64,000 bases of DNA from Teratosphaeria epicoccoides (GCA_021401465.1 JADDMT010000061.1:62001-126000), one strand, 5' to 3'; shown: positions 35,323-46,431, counted from the stretch's first letter. The notes: generated by a model not told the origin, from the letters alone. A program made the numbers and translations.

Positions 35323-35591
35323 GTTTGGTCGTGGATTCAGCGCGGAAGTGTGCAAGGCTGAAAGCGAGGATGGAGAGGAGAAGAAAATCCTCGCAGCAGA
35401 TGCGATGTGTCAAGCTCCTACACGTATGTAATGCAGGTTGCCGTATCAAGCCAAAATCTTTCTCCAGCCGTCGACTGAACGTTGGCATCTCCCATTAAAC
35501 ACCAACCCATCGCATCATCAGCAGCCGCCGCCGCCGCATCTACTACCACTACCACCACCACAATTCTGTATCACCTTCTCATCACACCAAT
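35323..35591. promoter_or_regulatory. shared upstream region of two divergent genes
   Basis: 269 bp separate the start codons of the minus-strand (35322) and plus-strand (35592) genes. The part before the plus-strand start is CT/CA-rich with CCG and CCA runs (about 35521-35562), typical of fungal 5' leaders. No TATA box or known operator is evident. Confidence 0.45.
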
Positions 35592-35911
35592 ATGGCCCCC
35601 CCTCAAACCTTAGACAAAGCAGCCACATCCGCCTTGTGCCGCGAACTGCGCCAGGCAAGTTCTACCGCATGCATGTCCCCCGTCCCATACAGCTCTGACT
35701 CTTCCACATTCACCAGACCGCCCAATGCACCCATTACGTGCACGTCGCTGCTGACACGCTGCTCCTGCGGACTTTCGAGGGTCATGTCGATCGCGGTGAG
35801 GGAGATGGGGCCGCGGGTGAGGGAGTGACGCAGGCGTATTTGGAGTTGATGGAGGCGATCCTGAAGTGGATCGTTGCGGTTAGTCGGGCGCAGGAGCGGG
35901 CGGGGAGGTGA
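35592..35911 (+). CDS. small hypothetical protein, two exons, GC-AG intron
   Basis: Exon 1 is 35592-35654 and exon 2 is 35717-35911 (TGA). The 62 bp intron begins GCAAGT after CAG and ends CACCAG, a textbook GC-AG pair; splicing keeps the frame and gives 85 residues. The protein begins MAPPQTLDKAATSALCRELRQ. A segment C-T-H-Y-V-H-V-A-A-D-T-L-L-L-R-T follows, then an acidic Gly-rich loop and a C-terminal helix (YLELMEAILKWIVAVSRAQE). No known family is recognised. Reading through without splicing leads to low-complexity sequence and a stop at 35826-35828, so the spliced form is favoured. No RIP marks. Confidence 0.62.
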
Positions 35912-36228
35912 GGGGTGGAAAGAGCGGAGCGCGAGGAAAGAGTGTGAGGGAAAGAGTGTTGACTTTGCGTTGACTTGTCGCTGACTTCGCGTTGAAGGGA
36001 CGTTGCCAAGCCGGGAGAATTGATGGAAATTGATAGAAGTCGGCAGGGATTAGCAAGAGCATCTATGAGCGTGTCTTCAGAATCAATCGTGGATGCAGCT
36101 GTTTTTGGGCTACTCACATGACGTTTTAGTGTTCATCCTGCCATTGCGGCAAGACGTCTCAATGCCTCTACTTCTTCTTTTAACCGGTCTTCCGCTCCTC
36201 GCTCGTGCCTATGCCGAACACTGTCGTC

Positions 36229-36585
36229 TCACTCGGTGCTGTAGGTACTAACAGGCGTAGACTTTGCACAAAGCAGATTCAGCACTATCCTACCTCTGCC
36301 AACTTCCCTTCTCCCGCTCGCAGGACTATCCCCCGTCGAAGCGACTGTTAGAATGCTTATTTCTTCGGAACGTCGGATTGCCCTGGTCTTGCGGTCGGCC
36401 TTTGCATCCGAGAATGAAGCTTGCAGGCTCATTTGCGCAAGACTTCCGACTTCGGGTGCGGGCTGAGTGTTCATATCTTGCAGCATAGATTAGAAACGTT
36501 GTTGATATGCAGATACCAGCTGGAACAGTTCATGCTCACGCAATTCAGTTGCAACTGACCCAAGCCTAATCGATTCTTCGTTCGA
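36229..36585 (-). pseudogene. possible last exon of a broken gene
   Basis: On the minus strand from 36585 a frame reads SNEESIRLGSVATELREHEL and on through a helical Q-rich stretch. It stops at TAA (36492-36490) and continues in the same frame as an 85-codon open stretch to 36229. The TAA sits where Gln (CAA) would fit, so one C-to-T change could have broken it. A TAG acceptor-like site precedes 36585, and candidate introns with CTAAC branch sites lie upstream to about 36930. I do not recognise the protein. It could equally be non-coding. Confidence 0.3.
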
Positions 36586-37482
36586 CTAGCCATCACGGCA
36601 CCTTTATCGAGAATTCATGACCTTGTAGATAGCGACCCCAGCAGCAATCACGACACAGCAGCTATTCTTACAGAAATGACGTACTGATTTGCTTTCGGGA
36701 GAGACACCACGGGAATTGTTTTTAGGTGACTGTGGCTAGAGGTTGCGATGGGGAAAGGTAGTCTTGTTCGGTGGAGACCTAGGGTCGAAGCAACAGAGTG
36801 AAGGTATGCTCGTTAGGCTGTACCCGTTTAGGCTGCGTGAGACGGCAGCTTCGACCTCGCTGATCTCGTTCGCACGAGCATATAATTCTTGAATTTAGCA
36901 CACGCTTGAGATGCACAGCTTCCATCCTATTGGCCGTGCATCAACGTGAGAGATTTGAGCACACGCAGGCGCCCGGCTCGGGGTCTAGTATCAGGATCAG
37001 GACATAGGACAACCAAGAGCGGTAGACATGCGTTACAACACCTTCCTTGACAAGCTCCCGTCAAGTGTTTGGAATAATAATGTACGTATGTAGGCTTATC
37101 CGCGCTCTGGCTCCCACGGCTTCTTGGTCTACCGGCCCCGCCCGGAAGTTCGGCTGCTCCCAGCGAATTGGAGCTTCGTGTAGAACCTCAAGCTTCACAT
37201 CTCGGGACATCAAAAGCGGCATCCACTGGTAGACTACATACAGACTACTGCACGCTCTACATTCATGACTAGACGGTCGAGACAGTAGTCGAGTAGGCCG
37301 GTGATTCATCTACGTCCTTGGCACTCACATCATCCAGACTCTAGTTTACTGTCCGCATTCGATCTGACGTCAATTGGCCGTAGTATGCTAGCAGGAGCGC
37401 GTTGTTTCGATGTTGCAGTAGAGTCGGAAAAGTGAGGATCATGCATGCTTCAACTCACCTACACCCTGGTGTCGCTGCAAAA
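36586..37482. other. unique DNA, no gene supported
   Basis: About 900 bp of normal composition. Overlapping frames on both strands (37047-37232 plus, 37061-37309 minus) lack recognisable features. A minus-strand ATG at about 36934 followed by a GTACAG..CCTAACG..CCCTAG intron-like stretch (about 36790-36835) might be upstream exons of 36229-36585, but this is speculative. Confidence 0.4.
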
Positions 37483-38257
37483 TAGTAATCAGTAATTATG
37501 TATCATCATAGTGATTATCAAATATGTCACTGAATACTAGTTACTATTACTATCACTAATGAGATTTGAGGTGCTACTAATTACTATTATTATTTACTGG
37601 CTAGTAAACTAGTAATAGTAATGAGTAATTAGTAATGACTTAGATCCTTAGACCTAGAGTATATTGAAGTATCTATACAACGACCTAGCTAAGATACACC
37701 TATAAAGTAGATAACTAGAGCTATTAGATTTCTAATACTATTACGACATATTAGGCTATTTACAGCTATTATAAAAGCTGAAACATACTATTAGATCTGG
37801 TTATTTTTTACTTAGGATTTTCTTAACTCTTCTAGCCTTCCTTATCTATATATCTTACTTATTCCAAGCTTAATAGTATAGTCTATCTTTGTATTGCTAG
37901 CTATGAACTCTAAGTAAGCTTTATTTATAAGAACTCTTAGATATAATATAGCATATGTATACTTGAAAGAGTAGCATTTTACTACTATGTTACTAAATAG
38001 TAGATAATAATAATTACCAAGATAGCTCTTACTACTCATACTAGCTTCATTCCCATCTATTACTCTTACTATGACTAGTTACAAATTACTTTAACTAAGA
38101 GGAATTTCTTTTCATTTATATTACTATTACTAATTACTAACTCTAAAAACCTATTACTAAATTACTAAATTACTATAATATTAGTAACTACTAGAACACT
38201 AGAAACACCGCTATATGCTAGAAGCTAGTAAAGGCCTACAACGATATTAAAAGAATA
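37483..38257. repeat. AT-rich region with TAGTAAT-type inverted and direct repeats
   Basis: AT content rises sharply at about 37483. Both ends are dense in short units such as TAGTAATTAGTAAT (37483-37640) and their complements ATTACTATTACTAATTACT (38115-38170). That is the layout expected of a degenerate DNA transposon or MITE with long inverted ends. A 65-codon minus-strand frame (37842-38039) lies between and might be a transposase remnant, but no motif is recognised. It separates the gene island from the second retroelement cluster. Confidence 0.5.
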
Positions 38258-38619
38258 TAATAGTTAATACTATGAGGGGGTAATAGAGCTAAACATACTT
38301 TAATATACTACTCTTAGCATGCTATAGGCCCTGTCAATTATAGCAGAAGTCCCTTTATATGTTAAGTTATACATCCTTTATCTAGTAGGCTTATTACCTA
38401 AGAGTAGGGATATAAAAATCTGGTATGCTACCTCTCTCTATAGTATCCCTCCCTGTAGGGCTTCTCTAACTCTATATTACCTCTCTAGAGTAAGGCAAAG
38501 ACATGCTTCCCTAATTAAGGGGTATTAGGGGATATAAGTAGCTCCTATACTACCTCTTTAATATGTAGAAAGTAGTGCTATTATCTCATACCTACTAAAA
38601 GGTCAGGTTACTCTGTCAT
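38258..38619 (+). repeat. truncated G3b LTR
   Basis: Aligns to the first 360 or so bases of 16459-16859, starting TAATAGTTAATAC. It is cut after CTCTGTCAT by the LTR of the next G3 copy, so the last 40 bases are missing. It was an insertion target. Confidence 0.75.
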
Positions 38620-39007
38620 TAATATAGTGGATACTAGTAAGCCATTAGAGCCGCAAGGGTTCTAATGCCTGCCCTTAGCATGTAGTAACCCTGCTACATA
38701 GCAAGGGGGTCCTTTATACATACATTAGCTTGCATGTCGTCTAAGTAGGATTAATGCCTAACATGGGATGCCCCTATGTTACTAACCCTATAGTACCCCT
38801 GTAGGGGCTTTCTGACCCTACAGTACCCCTATAGGGTTAGGCTTAGACATGCTTTCCATATTTAAGGAGCGTTAGGGGTTATAAGCACCTCTAGCGCTAC
38901 CTCTATAATAAGCAGAAAGCAGTGCTATCTTGTGCCTACTAAAAGGTCAGATTACTCTGTCACACTACGAGATATTTTCATATCATATAGCATATACATC
39001 TATATTA
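38620..39007 (+). repeat. 5' LTR of the second G3 copy
   Basis: 388 bp, TAATATAGTGGATAC to TCTATATTA. It is 28 bp longer than the 360 bp G3 LTRs because a CCCTAYAGTACCCCT block is doubled near 38785-38835. The LTR at 51655-52042 has the same length. Confidence 0.85.
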
Positions 39008-39369
39008 GTTCTACTTTCTCCTCCCTGCTTTGTAGTCTAGTAGAGAGTACTATAATATGTCTAGAGTACTACTAATCTATAACTACCTTGTAGCGTGTAC
39101 TGTCCTAAGTGCCTATAACAGCAAAGCTAGCCTAAGTAACTAGCCTATAGGAGTACCCCCTGTAAGCAACACTACATTAAACGACAGTTCTACTAGAGGC
39201 TAATTACGTAGTAGTCAAGGTAATAGATAACACGTATAGGGACTACAGCTAACCTTGACTATTAACCTAGCCCCTATAGCCATGATTACTAACTAGGTCG
39301 CAAACTACCTTGCAAACTAGGGCTAAAGCTACACCCCTTCTAGTAGCAACAATAGTGAGGATGACAAAA

Positions 39370-40034
39370 ACATTACTATGAGTAGTACTAATAAACTAGC
39401 AGATAAAGAAATTTAGCAAGATTTCATACTAGGAACCTGTAAAGATAACATACTAGTAGGCGTAGACTCTCTATATGTGCCTGCAAATGTAATGCCTAAT
39501 TCGAGGGCTATATATAGCAGGCTAACTAGGAGGTAGTTGTAACGCATGTAACCTAAAGCTATTTAAGGGAGACACCTTAAAGGAGGCTCGGACTTTTTTA
39601 TGGGCATGTAAGGCAGTTTTTATGCTTAACCTACGCAGATATGCTATAGAGAGTAAATAGGTTGCCTTTAGTATAATGTAGCTTAAAGAGGATAAGGAAC
39701 CTTGTAATAATTAGCATAAGTAGTATAACCTTATATAGGTCTATAATAGAATATATACATAGGCGGACTTTTGCTAGTTCTGTGTTAACTAGGTTAAGGA
39801 TCTAGGTAACTATACCCTTACTATGTCTGTAGAGTATAAGAAGGCTAAGTAGGAGAAGGGACAAACTACCTCTAGCTTTGCTACCTATCTTACTATACTT
39901 AAGGGACAGATGCTACCCTATACTAAGACGCCATGCATGCGGCACCTACCTGTTAGGCTTATTAATAATCTTCAGAATATAATCATGACTTTTCATGAAC
40001 TTCTAACAACTTAGGAAGACCTTGTGTCCCTTGT
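39370..40034 (+). pseudogene. G3 gag remnant interrupted by G4
   Basis: Aligns to 24058-24715. The frame is broken by TAG and TAA. It continues at 46958 through the knuckle region (C to Y changes) and protease-like part to 47491. Confidence 0.75.
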
Positions 40035-40475
40035 TATCATGAGTGTCAGGAGTGCTATAAGTCATAGGATCGTGAGGGTCCTAAGGACTATAAGTTATAA
40101 GCATAGTCATAGGAGAAAGGATCTGTCACGTAAGGATAGATCCCTAGATCTGTAGGGTTAGTCTATAGATCTATAGGCCTATAGGGGAGAAGGGATCTGT
40201 CATAGGATAATAGACCCTCGGATCTATAGGGTTAGTCTACAGATCTACAGACATAGATCTGTTAGGTCTATTGACAGATCTAACAGAGCTACTCTGTCTC
40301 TCTAGTATATAGGGATAGCTTCAGGACAGGCAGTTAGGAGCTTCGTGCTTAATTTAATTCCCTTTCCCTAGAGGATAGTTAGTTATAAGGATAATTGCTA
40401 TTGTCAATATTCTTCATAGCCCTACGAGTCTAACACCTAGTTACCTTCCTACTATTAGCACCTACCCTTATGACA
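40035..40475 (+). repeat. 5' LTR of G4 copy 1
   Basis: 441 bp; the first base pairs read TATCATGAG where the 3' LTR reads TGTCAAGAG, and it ends CTTATGACA. The centre contains repeated GGATCTGTAGGGTTAG and AGATCTATAG units (see findings). The internal region begins TTTTGAGCAC. Confidence 0.94.
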
Positions 40476-40477
40476 TT

Positions 40478-42315
40478 TTGAGCACTACTTCTAAGGAAGC
40501 ATCAGGGGACTCGTTAAGCGCTTGACATACGCCTATGTCAAGTAGTTCTTTAGCTGTTAGTTTAACTTCTAGTAATAGTCAACTAACACTATGAGAACAA
40601 GTTGCTACTATACCTTAAATTACGTAGTAGCTCGAATCCATTCACCTTAGCGAGATGGCTCTAGCATCTGTCGCAGGTTTAACTACCGGGAATAGACATA
40701 GTAATAATGGCTTTAAGATAGGAAGCCCTACAGAGTTCATAGGATAACGATCTTAGGTTAAGATGTTTATCCTATAATGCTAGTTAGTATTTAACGTAGA
40801 TACAGAATAGTTTACGACATATCATAAGCGAATGATGTACATTGTCTCTTTCCTAAAGGGACTAGCGTTCGAGTTTATCTAGCCTCATCTAACAGATTAT
40901 CTAGATTACATTAGCAATGTCAAAGCTAGGAAGATGACAACTAGGGAGATTCTTAACTTAGACAAGTCTTTGTTTAAGGCATTACGCGAAGCTTTTAGGC
41001 TTAGTAATAAGCAACAAGAGGCCAAGAGAGCTCTCCTAGGAATCTAGCAGAAGGGTTCCGCTATTAAGTACTACGTGGACTTTTAGACCCTCTCTGCTTA
41101 AGTCGACTAGAATAATAATGCTTTAGCTACTTAGTTCTACTAGGGACTAAAGGAGACAGTTAAAGACGAAATTGCCTAAGGAGATTAGCTAACGACATTC
41201 AAGGAAATGAGCGATCTCGCGATTAGAATCGATAATCGCATCTAGGAATAACAGCAAGAACGAAAACATGGAAATCGCAAGCTAGCATAGGCTAACTATA
41301 AGGTCTAACGATTAGCACTAAAATGGCAAAGCGATTACTATAGTCTCTAACCTATGGAGTTAGATGCGACTAAGGGGCGTCTAAGGAATAGACCCTGAGG
41401 AAAGCCGCAGAAGGGCTCTCCTCCCTAGAATGGTCTGAAGAAGCCATTCGACAAGAGTAATCTCGAGTGCTATAACTATAGAAAGAAAGGACACTTTGTT
41501 CGCAAATGTTTTGCTAAGAAGCAACAACAAGAGCCGCCTAGGACAGAGCAGGCTCGCGCGACAACGACAGCACCTAAGGAAAAGGCCGCTACTACTCGAG
41601 AACTAGACTATGCCGCACTTACTTAGACTGCGTGCTATAACGACAATTGTCGAATTCACATGAGTAATAAAGATGGTTCTAGATAGTACCCTAGCTAAAA
41701 CAAGGCATAGTCGATCTGTGCGCTAAGAGGTACACCTTCTAGTGCGACAGTCCTGAGGTAACAGGAGCTAGAAGAAGAAGAAGAAGGTTCGGACGACAAC
41801 TACGAGATTGTCGAAGCCGTTATTCCTGATTCCGAGGAAGACGAGAGCATAGAGTAATAGGCCATGCTGCCGCATGACATCAGGCTTAATATTATCCGAA
41901 TTATATAGAACTAGTAGGCTTAAGCTTGCCCATAGATTAATGGAGTACAACATGTCGACTAGCTTTAGTATAACGAACTAGCCGACTATATGCGATGACA
42001 CCTAAGGAGACTACTAGTCGTAGCTTAACCTCACGCGCATCAGAAAGTTGTCTAAGAAATTGTACTGTTTAGGGTAGAGTTTACGCCCTAGGGAGGCTAC
42101 CTAACCTACGAAGGTATTCAGATTTCACGAGCGCTACGCCTCCGAGTCTACTACTTAAAGATAGAGTACGCAAGAAACGCGTAGGAACAGCGAGGCTAAG
42201 GACGAGAACGACCTCTTAGGCCAGAGAACGGTAATGCTTAGAGAAGAAGCTAAGACCGTACGATCCCTGAACTAGTCCGTGAAGACAGTTATTTAGGAAA
42301 CGACGAGGTCCGCTA
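40478..42315 (+). pseudogene. G4 gag with zinc knuckle
   Basis: One frame (second frame of the window) reads as a fungal Ty3 Gag: Ser/Thr-rich start and capsid-like helices (MMYIVSFLKGLAFEFI, 40830-40890). A Gln-rich linker follows, then the knuckle C-Y-N-Y-R-K-K-G-H-F-V-R-K-C at 41468-41509 (second Cys mutated to Tyr). After it come acidic sequence (EEEEEGSDDNYE) and a further 450 bp to TAG at 42314. Pol starts in the minus-one frame in an overlap near 42285. No clear ATG; the frame is open into the LTR end. TAG stops disable it. Confidence 0.82.
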
Positions 42316-45300
42316 GAATTAGAACTATAGACAGACTAGACAGGGCTGCAACGATATGCCGCGATTAGCGCCAGATACGCGAACAACCTTAGAGTATAGG
42401 TACACCTTAACGAAACGCTAGCTAGGGCCTTAATAGATTCAGGATGTACTAGAATCTTCATGACGCCTAAGTTCGCTAGGACAGCTAGGATAAAGCTACA
42501 GGCGAAGACGAATGCTTTCTCGCTACAAGCGATTAATAGAAAGCCGGTCACGTACAACTAAGGAGTAGTTGACGAAGAGACCAAGATAATGCCTCTACAG
42601 ATAGGACGCTACTAAGAGATGCTCTAGTTTGACATCATAGAGTCACTAGGCTCGGATGTAGTACTAGGGTTGCTATGGCTAAGAAACGCTAACCCCTATC
42701 TCGACTAGAAGAATGAGAGGATCTAGTTCCTAGAACTCTTAAGATCGATACCTCTACCTGTAGTACATGACGTACTAGGCAAGATCGAAATATGTGCTAT
42801 GACTTTAAGCGAGATAGTAGCTGCCATCAAGGATCTAGAACTAGAAGTGTACGTCCTATAGGTTAAAGCAACGCAATCAGAAGTCAAGGTCGAATTCATA
42901 GTTCCTAATAAGTATAAAGAGTTCGCTACTCTTTGCAAGGAAGAACCTAACTAAGAAGCTCTGCTAGAACACTAGGAGTAGGACTACATGATACCCTTAC
43001 TCCCTAGCAAGACACTAACGAAGTAATTAGTTCGCCTATTATTAGCAGCGAAACTAGAGATTCTCCGGAAATACCCTGAAGACAACCTCCGGAAAGGCTT
43101 TATCCGCAAGTCATAGTCCCTAGCTAGATATCCGATCCTGTTTGTGCCTAAGGGGGAAGATAACTAGCGACTCTACGTAGATTATTGTAGATTAAACGAC
43201 ATCATAATAAAGAATAGTTATCTACTTCCTTTACTCTCGGAATTGTAGGACTACCTACAAGGAGCAATGTAGTTCTTGAAGTTCGACATACCCGGAGTAT
43301 ATAACTGAATTCGAATTAAGGAAGGCGAAGAATAGAAGACCGCGTTCTAAACTAGGTTCAGATACTATAAGTACATAGTTATGCTATTTAGGTTAATAAA
43401 TGCCCTAGCTACATGGCAGGCATTTATTAATAACATGCTAAAAGAGTACCTTAACGTCTTTGTAGTTATATACCTAGACGACATCCTCGTCTACTTACAG
43501 ATAATCGAAGAACATAGGACTTATGTACGCAAGGTACTTTAGAAACTCCAGGATTACTAGTTAAAGGTTAAGCCTTAGAAGAGCGAGTTTCATAAGCAGG
43601 AAGTATAATTCCTTAGCTACGTAGTAGCATAGAATAGAATCAAGATAGACACTAAGAAAGTCTAAGTCATAAAAGAGTAGCCTATGCTAACTAATGTTAA
43701 GGAAGTATAGTCCTTCCTTAGGTTCGCTAACTTCTACCGAAGATTTGTGGCAAACTATTCGAAGATTACGGCACTACTTACGACTCTTACTACAAAGGAT
43801 ACACTATTCGTGTAGGACGACGCCTAACGGAATGCCTTCAAGGAACTCAAGCGACGATTTACAGATTAGCTAATCTTACTTGTATTCGACCTAGATAAGC
43901 CTATTATAGTCGAAACAGATGCCTCTGACGTAGCACTCGGGGCATGCTTAAGTTAACTAGGACCGAGTAGACGACTACAGCTAGTCGCCTACTACTCGAG
44001 GAAATTGTCTAGACCTAAACTCTAATACGACGTCTATAACAAAGAACTTCTAGCTATAGTAGACGCCTACAAGGCCTAGCGAGTCTACTTAGAAGGTTCT
44101 AAGCACTAGGTCACGGTCTACACAGACTATGAGAACTTGCGATACTTCATAACGACAAAAGAGTTAAACTAACGACAGGTTCGGTAGAGTAAGGAGCTCT
44201 CTAGTTTTAACTGCAAGATCGTCTATCGCAAGGGGACTGATAACGCACGCGCCGATACACTTAGCCGCTAGACTGACTACATGAAGGGCGTGAAGCAGGA
44301 GAAACACGCTATTCTCTAGGAAAATAGCGATAGCACGCTAGGAGTCAACTAACTCGCGGCTACGACTGTTACATGGACTAGTGAATTTCAGGACGACCTG
44401 AAGAACACGCTAGTCTACGACCTAACTACACTTGCTGTCCGCGACGACATTAATGGACAGGAGGATTAGGAAGACGAAGACAGAATCCTTCTGTTTTAAG
44501 GATTAGTATACATGCTAACGTCTTTACAATTAGAACTACTATGCCTCTAACACGACATACCTTAGGCAGGATACCCGGGAGTGTCTAAAATGAAGCAAAT
44601 TCTCTGACAAGAATATTACTTCCCTAGGATAAGCAAGGCAATCGAGGACTACGTCCGTTAATATGTAACTTGCTAACGAAGTAAGCATGACTGTCATAAA
44701 CTATATAGGCTACTACGACTACTTAAGGTACCTTAACGGCTATAGGAATTGCTTGCCATGGATTTCATCGTCAAACTACCTTAGTCAAGAGAACCTGCTA
44801 CGAATGAGTTCTTCGACAGGATCATGGTAGTAGTCGACTAATTTACTAAGTTTAGGAAGTTTATCCCTTACCGCGAAGACTTCAAGACTAAAGATATTAC
44901 GCATGTCTTCATTAAATAGGTAGTAGTACTACATGGCATGCTACAGGACCTAGTAAGTGATCGAGGATCTATGTTTACCTCTAACTTCTAGAGAGCCCTA
45001 ATGAGATAATTCTAGGTCAAACATCGACTAAGTACTTCCTTCTACCCTTAGACAGATAGACAGACAGAACGTCTAAATCAGACGTTAGAATAGTACCTTC
45101 GATCCTATGTGAATAGGGACTAGAATAACTAGGTAGAGTTGTTACTAATAGCATAACTCGCGTATAATAGTACGCTAGCAGAGTCGACAGGACTCTCGCC
45201 TTTTTAGATGGTATATAGATTAGCTATAGAAGACATCCTAGACATCTTAGCTAGTAATCTGAACCTAGTAGCACTCGGACGAGTAGAACATCTACGCCGA

Positions 45301-45816
45301 CTACAAACAGAAGCACGACTCGACCTGCAGTTCTATTAGCAGAACATAGCATAGTACGTAAATCGTAAGAGAATTAAGGGACTAATTCTAAAGGAGGGGG
45401 ACAAAGTATATCTCCTCCGCTGTCACATTAAATCAGACAAGCCGAGTAAAAAACTAGACGCTGTAAAACTAGGACCATTTAGGATCAAGGCCAAGAAAAG
45501 ACCAGTTAATTTTCAGTTATAGCTACCTAAGCAGATAAGAATACACCCTGTGTTCTATGTCTCTCTGCTAGAACAAGTAGCGCTAGACGCCGCACTACAA
45601 ACGAAACCCTTACTACTTGACCCTAAAGTAGAAGAACCTAAGTACTCTGTCGAGAAGATTGTTGACACTTGCTAGCGGGACAGACGAGAGTACTTAGTAA
45701 AATGGGAAGGATATAGGAGTACCGAGAACACCTAGGAACCCCTAGAACATCTGTGAAACTGTTAGCAAAAGATACGAAGTTTCGAGAAAGGAACGAACCT
45801 AGGAAGAAGATTATAA
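42285..45816 (+). pseudogene. G4 pol: protease, RT, RNase H, integrase, chromodomain
   Basis: In the first frame of the window: protease A-L-I-D-S-G-C (42427-42447), then RT with LYVDY near 43172 and Y-L-D-D at 43471-43482. RNase H follows, with VETDASDVALGA near 43913 and ELLAIVDAY near 44048. The integrase zinc region has H..H..C-x2-C around 44550-44675. The catalytic segment runs from M-D-F-I-V near 44758 to S-D-R-G-S near 44960 and R-Q-T-E-R-L near 45060. A chromodomain (EYLVKWEGY.STENT) lies near 45690. It ends at TAA 45814-45816, within the palindrome TTATAA shared with the antisense gene. Many TAG stops, otherwise collinear. Confidence 0.92.
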
Positions 45817-46431
45817 GCTACGACTAGACTCCTGCGGGACGCTGTCGATTAGCTCGGCTACTACGCTATCCAGGAAACCCTAATACGAAGCATTAGCGAA
45901 ACCCTCTATTACGCTCTATGTCGTAGGACTAAGAGCGAGACCCGCCGAAGGATCTAGGTCAAGAAGGAACCTAGCCTGCGAGAGAGCCTGTTCCTTGGCC
46001 TTATCCTCCCTGATCTCCCGCTCCTTGAGAGCGCGACTATCCTCGACCTCCTAGTCGACTACGTCTAACTGTTTTCGAAGACGTATCTCCTTTGCATACG
46101 CCTCTATTATCTTCTGCAAAGCCTTAGCTAGGACTGCCTTCGCACGATCGAGATTAGCAATTAGTCTTTTCTACTAATTACCTAACTTCTTCTATTCGAC
46201 CTCTGTTACCTTCGCGTCGCAACTTCGATAGTTACTAAAGTAACATTACGAACATTTCCCTAAGGAAATATACACCTAACAAACGAGCTTTAACTCTTGA
46301 CACTAAGTATAGGACTTCATGCTGTCCTAGCCCTAACGATAGATTCTATTCGCGCGGCGTTTACGTTTCTGCGTTAAAGGGGCGTTAGTGTCTAGGATGA
46401 CATAAGACAGTAATGTAGAAAGAGAAGACAT
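45811..46431 (-). pseudogene. G4 antisense accessory gene, copy 1
   Basis: ATG at 46431, stop TAA at 45813-45811, 621 nt (206 residues). N-terminus M-S-S-L-S-T-L-L, then basic QKRKRRANRIYR. The Cys modules are Y-T-x-C-x6-C (Tyr probably a mutated Cys) and K-C-S-x-C-x7-C-D-A-K-V. A long charged coiled-coil-like helix (RLIANLDRAKAVLAKALQKI; EDSRALKEREIREDKAKEQA) runs to about residue 150, then an acidic tail. Internal stops are TAG. Copy 2 has the same length and layout. The stop overlaps the pol stop in TTATAA. It resembles the G2 accessory protein in length and order. Function unknown. Confidence 0.75.

Noticed and set aside
35782..36117. 111-codon minus-strand open frame
   Set aside because: It overlaps exon 2 of the plus-strand gene at 35592-35911 and reads Ser/Pro-rich antisense; taken as a shadow.
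37061..37309. 82-codon minus-strand frame and overlapping 61-codon plus-strand frame
   Set aside because: Neither has a motif, splice sites or supporting neighbour; both could be chance.
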